NCBI RefSeq assembly: GCF_009906855.1
Contig: NZ_CP047650.1
Coordinates: forward strand, 868,001-932,000
Direction of reading: 5' to 3'
Origin: Xylophilus rhododendri
GTDB taxonomy: Bacteria > Pseudomonadota > Gammaproteobacteria > Burkholderiales > Burkholderiaceae_C
DNA length: 64,000 bases
Numbering within the stretch: the stretch's first letter is position 1; each line of letters begins with the position of its first letter. Of the stretch, positions 26,209-35,200 are shown one piece after another. Under the pieces are notes generated by a model. It did not search any database, was not told the DNA's origin, and saw only the letters and a list, made by a program, of their open reading frames with translations. A program made the translations under genes and the position numbers.

Positions 26209-27507
26209 TTACACCTTGTCTGCAGGCGGGCCGTCCACGGTCAGTGCGACCGTGCCGTCGCTGAGGGTGGCGCGCAGGCGCTGGCCCGGCCGGGTCTGCG
26301 CCGCCTGCTGCACCGTGGCGCCGGCCTCGTCTTCCAGGAAGGCATAGCCGCGCTGCAGCACGATGCCCGGATCGAGCATCTGCAGGCGCAGCGCCGCACG
26401 GTCCAGGCGCTGGCGATGGCGCTCCAGCCCGCCGCGCACCGCCAGCGGCAAGGCCTGCTCCACAGCCTCGCAGCGGCGCCGGGCGATGCCGGCCTGCGAC
26501 TGCAGCGCATGCAGCAGCGACTGCCCCTGGCGCTCCAGCCGCAGGCGCTGCGTGGCGACGATGGCCGAGGGGCGCGACAGGCGCGCCGCCACGTTGTCGA
26601 GCCGCTGGCCGTGGCGGTCCAGCCGGCGCATGACGGCGGCTTCCAGCGCCTCGCCGGCCAGGTCGAGCGTGCGGCTGAGCATGCTCAGCTGCGGCGCGGC
26701 GAGTTCGGCCGCGGCGGTCGGCGTGGGTGCCCGCAGGTCGGCGACGAAATCGGCGATGGTGAAGTCGGTCTCGTGCCCCACGCCGCTGACCACCGGCACC
26801 GGGCTGGCGGCGATGGCGCGCGCCAGGGCCTCGTCGTTGAAGGCCCAGAGGTCCTCGATGGAGCCGCCGCCGCGCACCAGCAGGATCAGCTCCGGCGGCT
26901 CGGCCCTTTCGTTCAGGGCGGACAGGGCCGCGATCAGCTCGCCCGGCGCCGCCGCCCCCTGCACCGAGGCCGGCGCCACCAGCACGGCAACATGCGGCGC
27001 ACGGCGCGCCAGCGCGGTCAGCACATCGTGCAACGCCGCCGCGCCCAGCGAGGTGACCACGCCGATGCGGCGCGGCATGGCGGGCAGCGGGCGCTTGCGG
27101 TCGGCATCGAAAAGCCCTTCTGATTCCAGCCGCGCCTTGCGCTGCAGGAACTGCTCGAAGAGACCGCCCTGCCCCACCCGCGACATGGACTCGGCGATCA
27201 GCTGCAGATCGCCCCGCGCCTCGTACACACCGAGCCGGCCGCGCACTTCCACCAGCTCGCCGTCGCGCGGCGCGAAGTCCAGCATCTGCGCCGCGCGGCG
27301 GAACATGGCGCAGCGGATCTGGCCGCTCGCATCCTTCAGCGAGAAGTAGCAGTGCCCGCTGGCCGCACGCGAGAAACCGCTGATCTCGCCGCGCACGCTC
27401 ACCGGGTTGAAACGCGCATCCAGCGCATCGGCAATGGCGCGGCAGAGCGCACCGACGGCCCAGACACGGGAGGCGGGAAGAGAAGGCGAGGCTGCTGAAA
27501 AATTCAT
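26209..27507 (-). CDS. xseA: Exodeoxyribonuclease VII large subunit
   Basis: A 432-residue subunit of the single-strand-specific nuclease. The N-terminal OB domain ([31 protein letters not shown], in parts) is followed by the catalytic domain with [61 protein letters not shown]. The C-terminus is a coiled-coil plus the short RGYAFL and VDGPPADKV tail. The small subunit xseB is not nearby. Confidence 0.95.
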   Translation of the reverse strand: MNFSAASPSLPASRVWAVGALCRAIADALDARFNPVSVRGEISGFSRAASGHCYFSLKDASGQIRCAMFRRAAQMLDFAPRDGELVEVRGRLGVYEARGDLQLIAESMSRVGQGGLFEQFLQRKARLESEGLFDADRKRPLPAMPRRIGVVTSLGAAALHDVLTALARRAPHVAVLVAPASVQGAAAPGELIAALSALNERAEPPELILLVRGGGSIEDLWAFNDEALARAIAASPVPVVSGVGHETDFTIADFVADLRAPTPTAAAELAAPQLSMLSRTLDLAGEALEAAVMRRLDRHGQRLDNVAARLSRPSAIVATQRLRLERQGQSLLHALQSQAGIARRRCEAVEQALPLAVRGGLERHRQRLDRAALRLQMLDPGIVLQRGYAFLEDEAGATVQQAAQTRPGQRLRATLSDGTVALTVDGPPADKV

Positions 27508-27679
27508 CGATCTGTGCAGAGGCAGCGTGGGCGCGGCTTGCCGGACTTGTCCGCCGGCTTGCTCACAAACTTATCCACACAAACTGTGGGCGGGGACTCG
27601 CACCGCAGGACGGGCCGAGGACGGCATGCATTGGGGGTGGGCCATAATCGCCGCCGTCATCGGCACGGGGGATCCATCC

Positions 27680-28312
27680 TTGTTTTCCATCATACAAGCG
27701 GCAGGTTGGCCGATCTGGCCGCTGCTGCTCTGCTCGGTTCTGGCATTGGCCCTGGTGATCGAACGGGCGCTCGCCCTGCGCACCGCCAAGGTGGCACCAC
27801 CCAAGCTGCTGGACGAAGCCATCGCCGTGTCGGCGCGCGGGCTTCCCCCGCCGGACGTGATCCGCCAGCTCGAACAGAATTCCGCCCTCGGCGAGGTGCT
27901 GGCCGCCGGTTTCAAGGCCCTGGTCGAGCGCCCCAACAGCAGCGAGGACGACCTGCGCGCCGCCACCGAAGGCGCCGGCCGCATCGCCGCCCACCGGCTG
28001 GAGCGCTACCTGGGCGCGCTCGGCACCATCGCCTCGGCCGCGCCCCTCCTGGGCCTGCTGGGCACCGTGATCGGCATGATCGAAATCTTCGGCTCGCAAT
28101 CGGCCGGCGCCAGCGGCGGCGCCAACCCGGCGCAGCTGGCGCAGGGCATCTCGATCGCGCTCTACAACACCGCCTTCGGCCTGGTGGTGGCCATCCCCTC
28201 GCTGATCTGCTGGCGCTATTTCCGTGGCCGGGTCGATGCGCACCTGATGGCGCTGGAGCTGGCCGCCGAACGCTTCGTGCGCCACCTGGTGTACGTGCGC
28301 CGCCTGCCCTGA
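27680..28312 (+). CDS. exbB: ExbB/TolQ-family proton channel subunit
   Basis: A 210-residue inner-membrane protein of the MotA/TolQ/ExbB family that uses the proton motive force to power an outer-membrane process. The first transmembrane segment is WPLLLCSVLALALVIERAL; the two others are TIASAAPLLGLLGTVIGMIEIF and ALYNTAFGLVVAIPSLICW. A TTG at 27680 (read as MFSIIQAAGWP) is preferred because family members begin this way and GGGGGA precedes it; an ATG at 27626 is in frame too. It is followed by exbD. Confidence 0.88.
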   Translation: MFSIIQAAGWPIWPLLLCSVLALALVIERALALRTAKVAPPKLLDEAIAVSARGLPPPDVIRQLEQNSALGEVLAAGFKALVERPNSSEDDLRAATEGAGRIAAHRLERYLGALGTIASAAPLLGLLGTVIGMIEIFGSQSAGASGGANPAQLAQGISIALYNTAFGLVVAIPSLICWRYFRGRVDAHLMALELAAERFVRHLVYVRRLP

Positions 28313-28326
28313 GACAGGTCACCGCC

Positions 28327-28779
28327 ATGAACTTCCGCTCCCGCTCCCGCATGGACTTCCGCGACCATTCGCGCGGCGAGCCCGAGATCAACCTGATCCC
28401 CTTCATCGACGTGCTGCTGGTCATCGTCATCTTCCTGATGCTGTCGACCACCTACAGCCGCTTCACCGAGCTGCAGCTGCGCCTGCCGGTGGCCGACGCC
28501 CAGGCCCAGCGCGACTATCCGAAGGAAGTGCGTGTCGGCATCACCAGCGACGGCCGCATCTCCATCAACGGCCAGCAAGTGGCCAGCAACGCGGTCGAGC
28601 CGCTGTCGCGCGCCCTGGAAGCCGCGGCCACCGCCGGGCCGCAGAGCGTGGTCATCATCAGCGCCGACGCCACCGCCGCCCACCAGAACGTGATCACCGT
28701 GATGGAAGCCGCGCGCCGCGTCGGCCTGGGCCAGATCACCTTCGCCACCCAGCGGACCGGCTCGGCCGCCGGCAAGTGA
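28327..28779 (+). CDS. exbD: ExbD/TolR-family protein
   Basis: A 150-residue partner of the ExbB channel. It has a short cytoplasmic tail, one transmembrane segment ([19 protein letters not shown], with the conserved membrane Asp) and a periplasmic domain. No tonB gene is seen in the window. It starts 14 bp after exbB and its stop overlaps the lpxK start, so exbB-exbD-lpxK form one transcript. Confidence 0.92.
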   Translation: MNFRSRSRMDFRDHSRGEPEINLIPFIDVLLVIVIFLMLSTTYSRFTELQLRLPVADAQAQRDYPKEVRVGITSDGRISINGQQVASNAVEPLSRALEAAATAGPQSVVIISADATAAHQNVITVMEAARRVGLGQITFATQRTGSAAGK

Positions 28780-29807
28780 GCGGCCTGGCCGAGCGGCTGC
28801 AGGCCGCCTGGCGCCGGCGCGGGCTGACGGCCTGCCTGCTGTGGCCGCTGTCCCTCGTCTACCGGGCGGCCTGGGCCTGGCGCCTGGCCGGCTACCGCAG
28901 TGGACGGCGCCCGAGCGTGAAGCTGCCGGTGCCCGTGGTGGTGGTCGGCAATGTGATCGTCGGCGGCGCCGGCAAGACGCCCACCGTCATCGCTCTGGTG
29001 CAACACCTGCAGTCGCGCGGCATCGCCGTCGGTGTGGTCTCGCGCGGCTACGGGCGGACGCTGCCGCCGGGCGACGACGACGGCGGGCTGGAGATCTCGG
29101 CCGGCAGCGATCCGCAGCATGCAGGCGACGAACCGCTGCTCATCCACCGGCGCACCGGCGTCCCCGTCTTCGTCGGCCGCGATCGCGTCGAATCGGCCCG
29201 GCGCCTGCTGCGGGCCCATCCCCAGGTCCGCCTGCTGGTCTGCGACGACGGCCTGCAGCACCTGGCGCTGGCGCGCGACATCGAAGTCTGCGTATTCGAC
29301 GACCGCGGCGTGGGCAACGGCTGGCTGCTGCCCGCCGGCCCGCTGCGCGAGCCCTGGCCCCGGTCGGTGGACCTGGTGCTGCACACCGGGCAGTCGCCCG
29401 CCTTCGCAGGCTATCGCGGCGAACGCCGCCTGGCCGACCATGCCCTGCGCACCGATGGCAGCCAGGTGGCGCTGGCCACGCTGGCCGCCATGACCGGAAG
29501 CCGGACGCGGCTGATCGCCATCGCCGGCATCGCCCGCCCCCAGGCCTTCTTCACGATGCTGCGCGAGCGAGGCCTGGTGCTGGCCGAAACCCACGCCCTG
29601 CCCGACCACGCCGACTTCACCCGCGACCTGCCGCCCATCGCCGCCGACAGCACCCTGCTCTGCACCGAAAAGGATGCCGCCAAGCTCTGGCAGCAGCGGC
29701 CGGACGCACTCGCCGTGCCCCTGCACTTCACGCTCGCGGCCGACTTCCTCGCGCGCCTGGATCGCCTCGTCGATGCGCAGCTATCATCCTGCGTCCGCGT
29801 TGCCTGA
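28776..29807 (+). CDS. lpxK: Tetraacyldisaccharide 4'-kinase
   Basis: A 343-residue membrane-associated kinase that phosphorylates the lipid A disaccharide at the 4' position. It has an N-terminal hydrophobic segment, the ATP loop [37 protein letters not shown] and [16 protein letters not shown], and the closing CTEKDAAKL region. The GTG start at 28776 overlaps the exbD stop by four bases. It begins the lpxK-trm112-kdsB lipopolysaccharide group. Confidence 0.95.
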   Translation: MSGLAERLQAAWRRRGLTACLLWPLSLVYRAAWAWRLAGYRSGRRPSVKLPVPVVVVGNVIVGGAGKTPTVIALVQHLQSRGIAVGVVSRGYGRTLPPGDDDGGLEISAGSDPQHAGDEPLLIHRRTGVPVFVGRDRVESARRLLRAHPQVRLLVCDDGLQHLALARDIEVCVFDDRGVGNGWLLPAGPLREPWPRSVDLVLHTGQSPAFAGYRGERRLADHALRTDGSQVALATLAAMTGSRTRLIAIAGIARPQAFFTMLRERGLVLAETHALPDHADFTRDLPPIAADSTLLCTEKDAAKLWQQRPDALAVPLHFTLAADFLARLDRLVDAQLSSCVRVA

Positions 29808-29852
29808 GCGCCTCGCCCCCATCCTCCTTCACCCGCGTCAACCACCAACGCC

Positions 29853-30035
29853 ATGGACAGCAAACTCCTCGCCCTGCTCGTCTGCCCCGTCACCAAGGGC
29901 CCGCTGATCCTCGATCTGGAGCGCAACGAACTCGTCTCGCGCAGCGCCAGACTGGCCTACCCCATCCGCGACGGCATCCCCATCCTGCTGGAAGTCGAAG
30001 CCCGCACCTTGAGCGACGAAGAACTGGGCCTGTGA
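29853..30035 (+). CDS. Trm112 family protein (YcaR-like)
   Basis: A 60-residue protein of the UPF0434/Trm112 family: [41 protein letters not shown]. It is nearly always found between lpxK and kdsB in proteobacteria, as here. The usual second zinc Cys pair is missing, as in many bacterial members. Its role is unknown, perhaps a small partner or activator protein. Confidence 0.9.
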   Translation: MDSKLLALLVCPVTKGPLILDLERNELVSRSARLAYPIRDGIPILLEVEARTLSDEELGL

Positions 30036-30046
30036 GCATGGAGCCC

Positions 30047-30829
30047 ATGTCCACGCCCGCCACGCCCGCCGCGCCCCCTGTCTTCACCGTCCTCATCCCC
30101 GCCCGCCTCGCCTCCAGCCGCCTGCCGGACAAACCCCTGGCCGACATCGGCGGCCTGCCCATGGTGGTGCGGGTGGCGCGCCAGGCGCAGATCTCCGGCG
30201 CCGCGCGCACCGTGGTCGCGGCCGACAGCCCCTCCATCATCGACGCCTGCCGCCGCCACGGCGTGGAAGCCCTGCTCACCCGCATCGACCACAGCTGCGG
30301 CAGCGACCGCCTGGCCGAGGCCTGCGACCTGCTGGGCCTGTCCGACGACGCCATCGTCGTCAACGTGCAGGGCGACGAGCCCCTGATGCCCGCCGAGCTG
30401 ATCGCCTCCGTCGCCGAACTGCTGCACCAGCGCCCCGAGGCCGACATCGCCACCGCCGCGCACGCCATCGAATCCCTGGAAGACTTCCGCAACCCCAACG
30501 TGGTGAAGGTGGTGACCGACCGCAGCGGCCTCGCCCTCTACTTCAGCCGCGCGCCGATTGCCTGGCAGCGCGACGGCAGCGCGGCCGGAGCGCCCATCCT
30601 GCCCACCCCCCGGCCGCTGCGCCACATCGGCATCTACGCCTACCGCGTGCGATTCCTGCGCGCCTTTCCGACACTGGAACAAGCGCCCCTGGAACTCAGC
30701 GAGGCCTTGGAGCAGTTGCGCGCGCTCTGGCACGGACGGCGCATCGCCGTTCTGGATGTCGAACACCCCCCCGCCGGCGGCGTCGACACCCCCGAAGACC
30801 TGGCGCGCGTACGGACCTTGTTCCTCTAG
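30047..30829 (+). CDS. kdsB: 3-deoxy-manno-octulosonate cytidylyltransferase
   Basis: A 260-residue enzyme that activates Kdo to CMP-Kdo for lipopolysaccharide core synthesis. Motifs are [27 protein letters not shown]-like [40 protein letters not shown] and HIGIYAYRV. The start may be 30047 or 30038 (both ATG in frame); neither has a strong ribosome site at ideal distance. It is the last GC-rich gene before the AT-richer island; in many Burkholderiales the next gene is adk, which here lies 21.6 kb away. Confidence 0.94.
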   Translation: MSTPATPAAPPVFTVLIPARLASSRLPDKPLADIGGLPMVVRVARQAQISGAARTVVAADSPSIIDACRRHGVEALLTRIDHSCGSDRLAEACDLLGLSDDAIVVNVQGDEPLMPAELIASVAELLHQRPEADIATAAHAIESLEDFRNPNVVKVVTDRSGLALYFSRAPIAWQRDGSAAGAPILPTPRPLRHIGIYAYRVRFLRAFPTLEQAPLELSEALEQLRALWHGRRIAVLDVEHPPAGGVDTPEDLARVRTLFL

Positions 30830-30901
30830 CTGAGCACACCACCGGCGTCCATTCCATTCGGCCCGGCAGCATCCCGCCTTCGAATATCAAGAATACCGTG
30901 C

Positions 30902-30926
30902 TTCGTGAGAGGCTGCGGTCATTCGG
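30902..30926 (+). promoter_or_regulatory. Orphan PIP box (P0)
   Basis: A perfect TTCGT-N15-TTCGG. No YANNNT element lies 30-32 bp downstream and no gene starts soon after it, so it is probably a remnant of a lost paralogue's promoter. It shares the upstream element TTCGAATATCAAGAATA, 23 bp before the box, with two of the working promoters. Confidence 0.6.
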
Positions 30927-31017
30927 AGCGCCCGCATAAAACTGACGATCGGGCAGCGGCAATCGGCTCATGACGGCGCCATCTGAATTTTCCCTTCGAA
31001 TATCGAGAATATTCCGC

Positions 31018-31079
31018 TTCGCATGGAACGGGCGGCATTCGTATCCCCCCGTCGAAGTCATGGCGTGGCTCAGCAGAGT
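31018..31079 (+). promoter_or_regulatory. PIP box and -10 element of effector gene 1 (P1)
   Basis: TTCGC-N15-TTCGT at 31018-31042, then 31 bp, then CAGAGT (31074-31079), which fits YANNNT. The ATG at 31110 follows 30 bp later. The pattern TTCGB-N15-TTCGB-N30-32-YANNNT is the known target of HrpX (HrpB in related bacteria), the master activator of type III secretion genes. Confidence 0.82.
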
Positions 31080-31109
31080 GAAGACCCCTTTGTCACTCAT
31101 GCCATTCCC

Positions 31110-32075
31110 ATGCACCTCTATCCCATTTCCACGCCTTCAAACAACAGTTCGGCGCCGTCTGTCGTTTCGACTTTGGCCCTGCTGGCCCAAGGCGTGATCC
31201 AGCGATATCTCCCAAGCCATGTAAACCCGACCCCGCGCGTCGTTGAAAACGATCAACTGCCATCCCAAGGCATCAGCCACGAAATGGCGGGACTGCTGGC
31301 GCTGGATGAAACACATGCCAAAACCCAATCCAGGTCGAAGCGCGAGTCCTCAGCATCAGATTATCGAAGAAAGGAAACAACAGAGCCAGACTACGACGCA
31401 AATCAAGGTGGCCGGGCTTTTGACAAGCCATCGAGCATCCCTCGCACAAATGCGCTCCCGTCAGATCCGGTACCGCGCCATGCGTATTATCAGCGAGCCC
31501 TGAACAAAGCACCGCAGAAGCCAGAACAAAGCGATACCGTCACGGATTATTATGGTCGGCCGGTCAACCCACCGCCTGGCGCATACGGTTTTAATAGCGA
31601 AACCCACCCCAGCGGAAGGGGCCGCAAGCAGTTCCTTGGATATGACATGACAGGAAAGCCCATCTACCGTGCCGATTCACGCTATCTCGTCGGCTGGGAC
31701 GAGCAGAGAAAACCCATCTACAGCGATGACGTCCGTCCGCAACCTTCGATCGACCCGAGCTTGATTGGCAACATTCCCAGCACGCCGGCCTACGGCAAAG
31801 GATTTGAATTTGCAGACACCAATTGGTGGGATTACACAACCACCACCCGACAGCCCCGCAAGAAAGCGCCCGCCAAAAAGCCAAGCCATCTGAATCAGTA
31901 CGATGCAGACGGCAATATCCTTCCAAGCAAGGCAACGCGGCGAGAAGGAAAAAATCAATATATCGACGGCGGCACAGGCACCGTGCTTGCATCCAGCGAA
32001 CCCATGCTGCACAACTTCATACATGATCCAGCACCGTCGGACTCTCCCAAAAAACAACACAGATTCTTTATCTAA
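31110..32075 (+). CDS. Candidate type III effector 1: short paralogue of the giant proteins
   Basis: A 321-residue protein without Sec signal or membrane segment. The frame is open from an ATG at 31023, but that codon lies inside the PIP box, so the ATG at 31110 is used; it also aligns with the starts of the two giant paralogues. The N-terminus is Ser/Asn/Pro-rich, like type III secretion signals, then LPSQGISHEMAGLLALDE (shared with the giants as LPPQDINGEMTSLLGL) and RSKR at residues 75-78. The middle holds TDYYGR, GYDMTGKPIY and GWDEQRKPIY units and the block YGKGFEFADTNWW, all shared. It lacks the about 2700 C-terminal residues of its relatives. Either a truncated copy or a stand-alone module. 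Function unknown. Confidence 0.8.
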   Translation: MHLYPISTPSNNSSAPSVVSTLALLAQGVIQRYLPSHVNPTPRVVENDQLPSQGISHEMAGLLALDETHAKTQSRSKRESSASDYRRKETTEPDYDANQGGRAFDKPSSIPRTNALPSDPVPRHAYYQRALNKAPQKPEQSDTVTDYYGRPVNPPPGAYGFNSETHPSGRGRKQFLGYDMTGKPIYRADSRYLVGWDEQRKPIYSDDVRPQPSIDPSLIGNIPSTPAYGKGFEFADTNWWDYTTTTRQPRKKAPAKKPSHLNQYDADGNILPSKATRREGKNQYIDGGTGTVLASSEPMLHNFIHDPAPSDSPKKQHRFFI

Positions 32076-32099
32076 CACTCAATCAAAGCGGCCTGCATC

Positions 32100-32127
32100 G
32101 CCGGAGTCAGCTGCAGCTGACTCCGGC
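32100..32127. repeat. Perfect 28-bp palindrome after effector gene 1
   Basis: The arms GCCGGAGTCAGCTG and CAGCTGACTCCGGC are exact complements with no spacer. It lies between the stop of gene 1 and the PIP box of gene 2. It can fold into a strong hairpin but is followed by CCCAGAAAAAATA rather than a T-run. Confidence 0.75.
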
Positions 32128-32146
32128 CCCAGAAAAAATACGTCGT

Positions 32147-32208
32147 TTCGCAATAAACAAGCGGCATTCGGTTAGCCCTGAATAATTCCCGTCATGACTC
32201 CGCAAAGT
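32147..32208 (+). promoter_or_regulatory. PIP box and -10 element of giant effector gene 2 (P2)
   Basis: TTCGC-N15-TTCGG at 32147-32171, then exactly 31 bp, then CAAAGT (32203-32208). The start codon is 31 bp further. The leader from the -10 element to the first codons is nearly the same as that of gene 3. Confidence 0.85.
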
Positions 32209-32239
32209 AAAGCCCTCCTCATAAACAAGGCACACTTTC

Positions 32240-35200
32240 ATGACTGCGGAATTCAACCCTTCCTCGTTTCCCAAGCATGGATCGACAAATTCGAACATCA
32301 CGGCCTTGACAGTTTTGGCCAAGGGTTTGATTCATCCAGCCCAACGACATTCGCAAAACCCGCTCGAAACCAACCCACAAAAGACCCCGATCATTGCCGC
32401 AAGCAATTTGCCGCCCCAAGACATCAATGGCGAAATGACAAGCCTGCTGGGTTTGCGACACGGCGCGTCAGCCCATGACAGCATATACACACCAGCGAAT
32501 GTAGTCGCAAACGACGAATCGGACCACGCCCGCCGAGTCAGATCGAGACGTGATCTGCGGACCATATCGGATCAATATGGGCGCTACCATTATGTCAGTG
32601 CCCAAGTGGAGGCCCAGCCCCATGGCCAATTCGCACAGTGGGCGGACGGCTTTTACCGCTACTACTACAAAGGTGGCCTGCAAGGTCAAGCACGCTACAT
32701 CGTCGGTGTGGACGGCCTTATTTATCAGCTCTTCGAACCGAGCCATACGGGCACATCGCACGCCCACGCTCATGCACAGGATCGAACAGCGGTTCAACCG
32801 ACACAAGCCCCTGCATCGCCGACCACCAGCCGAAACCCCATCTTGCCAAATTGGGGCCCCAACCAAAGCGATGGGCCGCCCGCCGGCACCGTGAACCCGA
32901 GCAAGGCGGATTACAAGAATTTTGGCTGGGATGATCCCCATCCCGCCCGCCCTGATCAGCGACTGAATCACCCCACGGTTCGTCCCGGGTTCCAGCAGCC
33001 CAAGCCTGCTTATCCAGCCTCGCTCGGCGTTAATGAGCAGCCGGCGGCACCGACACGCCCCGCCTACGTCGCGAGTGCAAGCACCAGGGATCCAAGCAAG
33101 GCGTTTTATGGTTCACACCAGAGTGATCAGCCGGACCCGGGCACGCGCAAGCCACTCCAGACATACAAGCACCCCGGCTTTACCCAGCCCTCGAGCCGGA
33201 TTGCGGGGCGGCCCTTCACAAAGCCACCCGCGCCACTTTATCACTCGCGTTATGACGAAAACGGCCAGCCTGTTGATGATTCCGAAGACTACACCGCAGT
33301 GACCGACTATTACGGCAGAACCATCAAGACGCATGTTGTAGGTTACGACATGAACAGCAAGAAAATATTCAGCCATCTCGGCCCCAGAAAACTCATCGGC
33401 ATTCTGCCAAACAAAACCGCTGTCTATGGCGACTACGAGCGTGTTCTGATCGGCTGGGACGAAAACAGACGTCCGGTTTACAAGGGTGATAATTTCAAGC
33501 AAGGCACCATAGATCCGCAATACCTGGGTAGAACAGCCAGCACTCCCTCATATGGCAAGGGATTTGAATTTGCCGACACGAATTGGTGGGAGCACAACTA
33601 CACGACCACCACCCGCGCACCACGCATCTACATATCCGCATCCAGACCCAGCTATTTAAACAAATATGACAAGTACGGCCATGTCTTGCCAGACCACGAA
33701 AATGGCCGAAACCGGAATCCTGCTTTCAACCGGAACAGCCAGGCAGGAGCAGGCTCGCCGCAGAGACAAGCGAATTTCATCGCCCGAGAACGGCCCAAAG
33801 CACGTTACCCCTTATATTTTTTCGAAGACATCACCTGCCAGGATGAGGGCTGGGAACTTCCAACCGTAAAAAGCAAGCGGCAACTTGGCGTGTCTTTAAT
33901 GCCTCCGGCAGCCCCGCCACTGCCAACTGGAAACAAGACCATCGATGGACAGCATTTCGCGGAATATACCGCCGAAATGAATATCCATCGCATGCAGCAA
34001 AAATACTTCAACCGAACACTGGAATCCGAAAAGCCCCTGATGGAACTGCTCAAGGAAGTGGAGCAGGAAGTATTAGACGCAGAACAGGCCCAGATCGAAA
34101 ATTTACAAGAAAAACGAGAAAGCCCCGAGCAGGCCGTTTTTGCAAAATTGCCCATCGCACATTTCACATCCGACACACTGGAAAGCTTTCTGGAAGAAGT
34201 CCTGCCCCGATACCAGGATGCATATGGGCAACCCCTCACGATCGGACAAGCAGGCAGCAGTTTTCACAATTACGTAGCCGAGGAAATAAAAACCACGGTA
34301 CTTGGGTATTTCAAGAATCCAACCCCTGAGCCAAGAAAACAAATCATCCGTCTGATCAAAGCGTTTTCAGCGCTGAAGACCATATTCGGAAACGATGCCT
34401 CATTCATGTTCACCCAATCCATACAGCCAGGATTGATGGGTGAAAATCCTCGCAAAATAAGCCACTCACTTCACAAATCACTGGCAGACAATCTGCTCAG
34501 CATTACATACAACCCGCTTTTCACCATGGACGCAATGCGCCCCCTGATGCCATTGAGCCACGCCGGCGGAATAATATATAAAGTAGAAACAGAACTATAC
34601 AAGATCCACGTCATTACCAATATCTACTTCGATCCAAAAAACCCGGATATTTTGGGAAAGATATCAGCTGACCTGGAAACCGTCGCAAAATCAGCGCTCG
34701 CAGACGAAATGTTAGCCAAGAGAACGCCCGGATTCCCTCTGACACGCACCACCAAGCTTCATTATCGGCCGCGACTAGAGAAGTACCATCCCGTCTCCAT
34801 CAACACCCTCGACGAGTACAACAGGATACAGATACTCTACGACGCACCGCAAGAAACGTCGGTTCGTGACGAGGCAGAATCGCTTGAAATATTGGCCCGC
34901 ATGCCATTCGGCCCGGCAGCACAAGAAATCAAGAAAATAATCACACCCATCAAAATGATTCTCGATGTCTTTTTTGTGCCCTTTGCCGAGGAAGACAGCT
35001 CCGGCAAACCCACCGGAAAAATCGTCAGATGGACGCTGGAGTCACCTTCGGATTTCTTCTCCAAATACTTCATTGCGCCAATGGGCCCGTTGATCACCGG
35101 CCTGAATGCCATCAGCGGCTCTCACAGCGGAGAATTCCATACCTTCGTCGACGCCGCCGAGCGATATTTCTCCACCATTCCGGCCATTAACAGCCTCTGC

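Noticed and set aside
30879..31022. TTCG pairs with 19 bases between them read as PIP boxes
   Set aside because: The spacing does not fit the consensus. The true boxes use the second TTCG and a third one 15 bases after TTCGB.
31023..31109. Earlier in-frame ATG for effector gene 1
   Set aside because: The codon lies inside the PIP box and upstream of the -10 element, so it could not be in the mRNA; the ATG at 31110 aligns with the paralogue starts.
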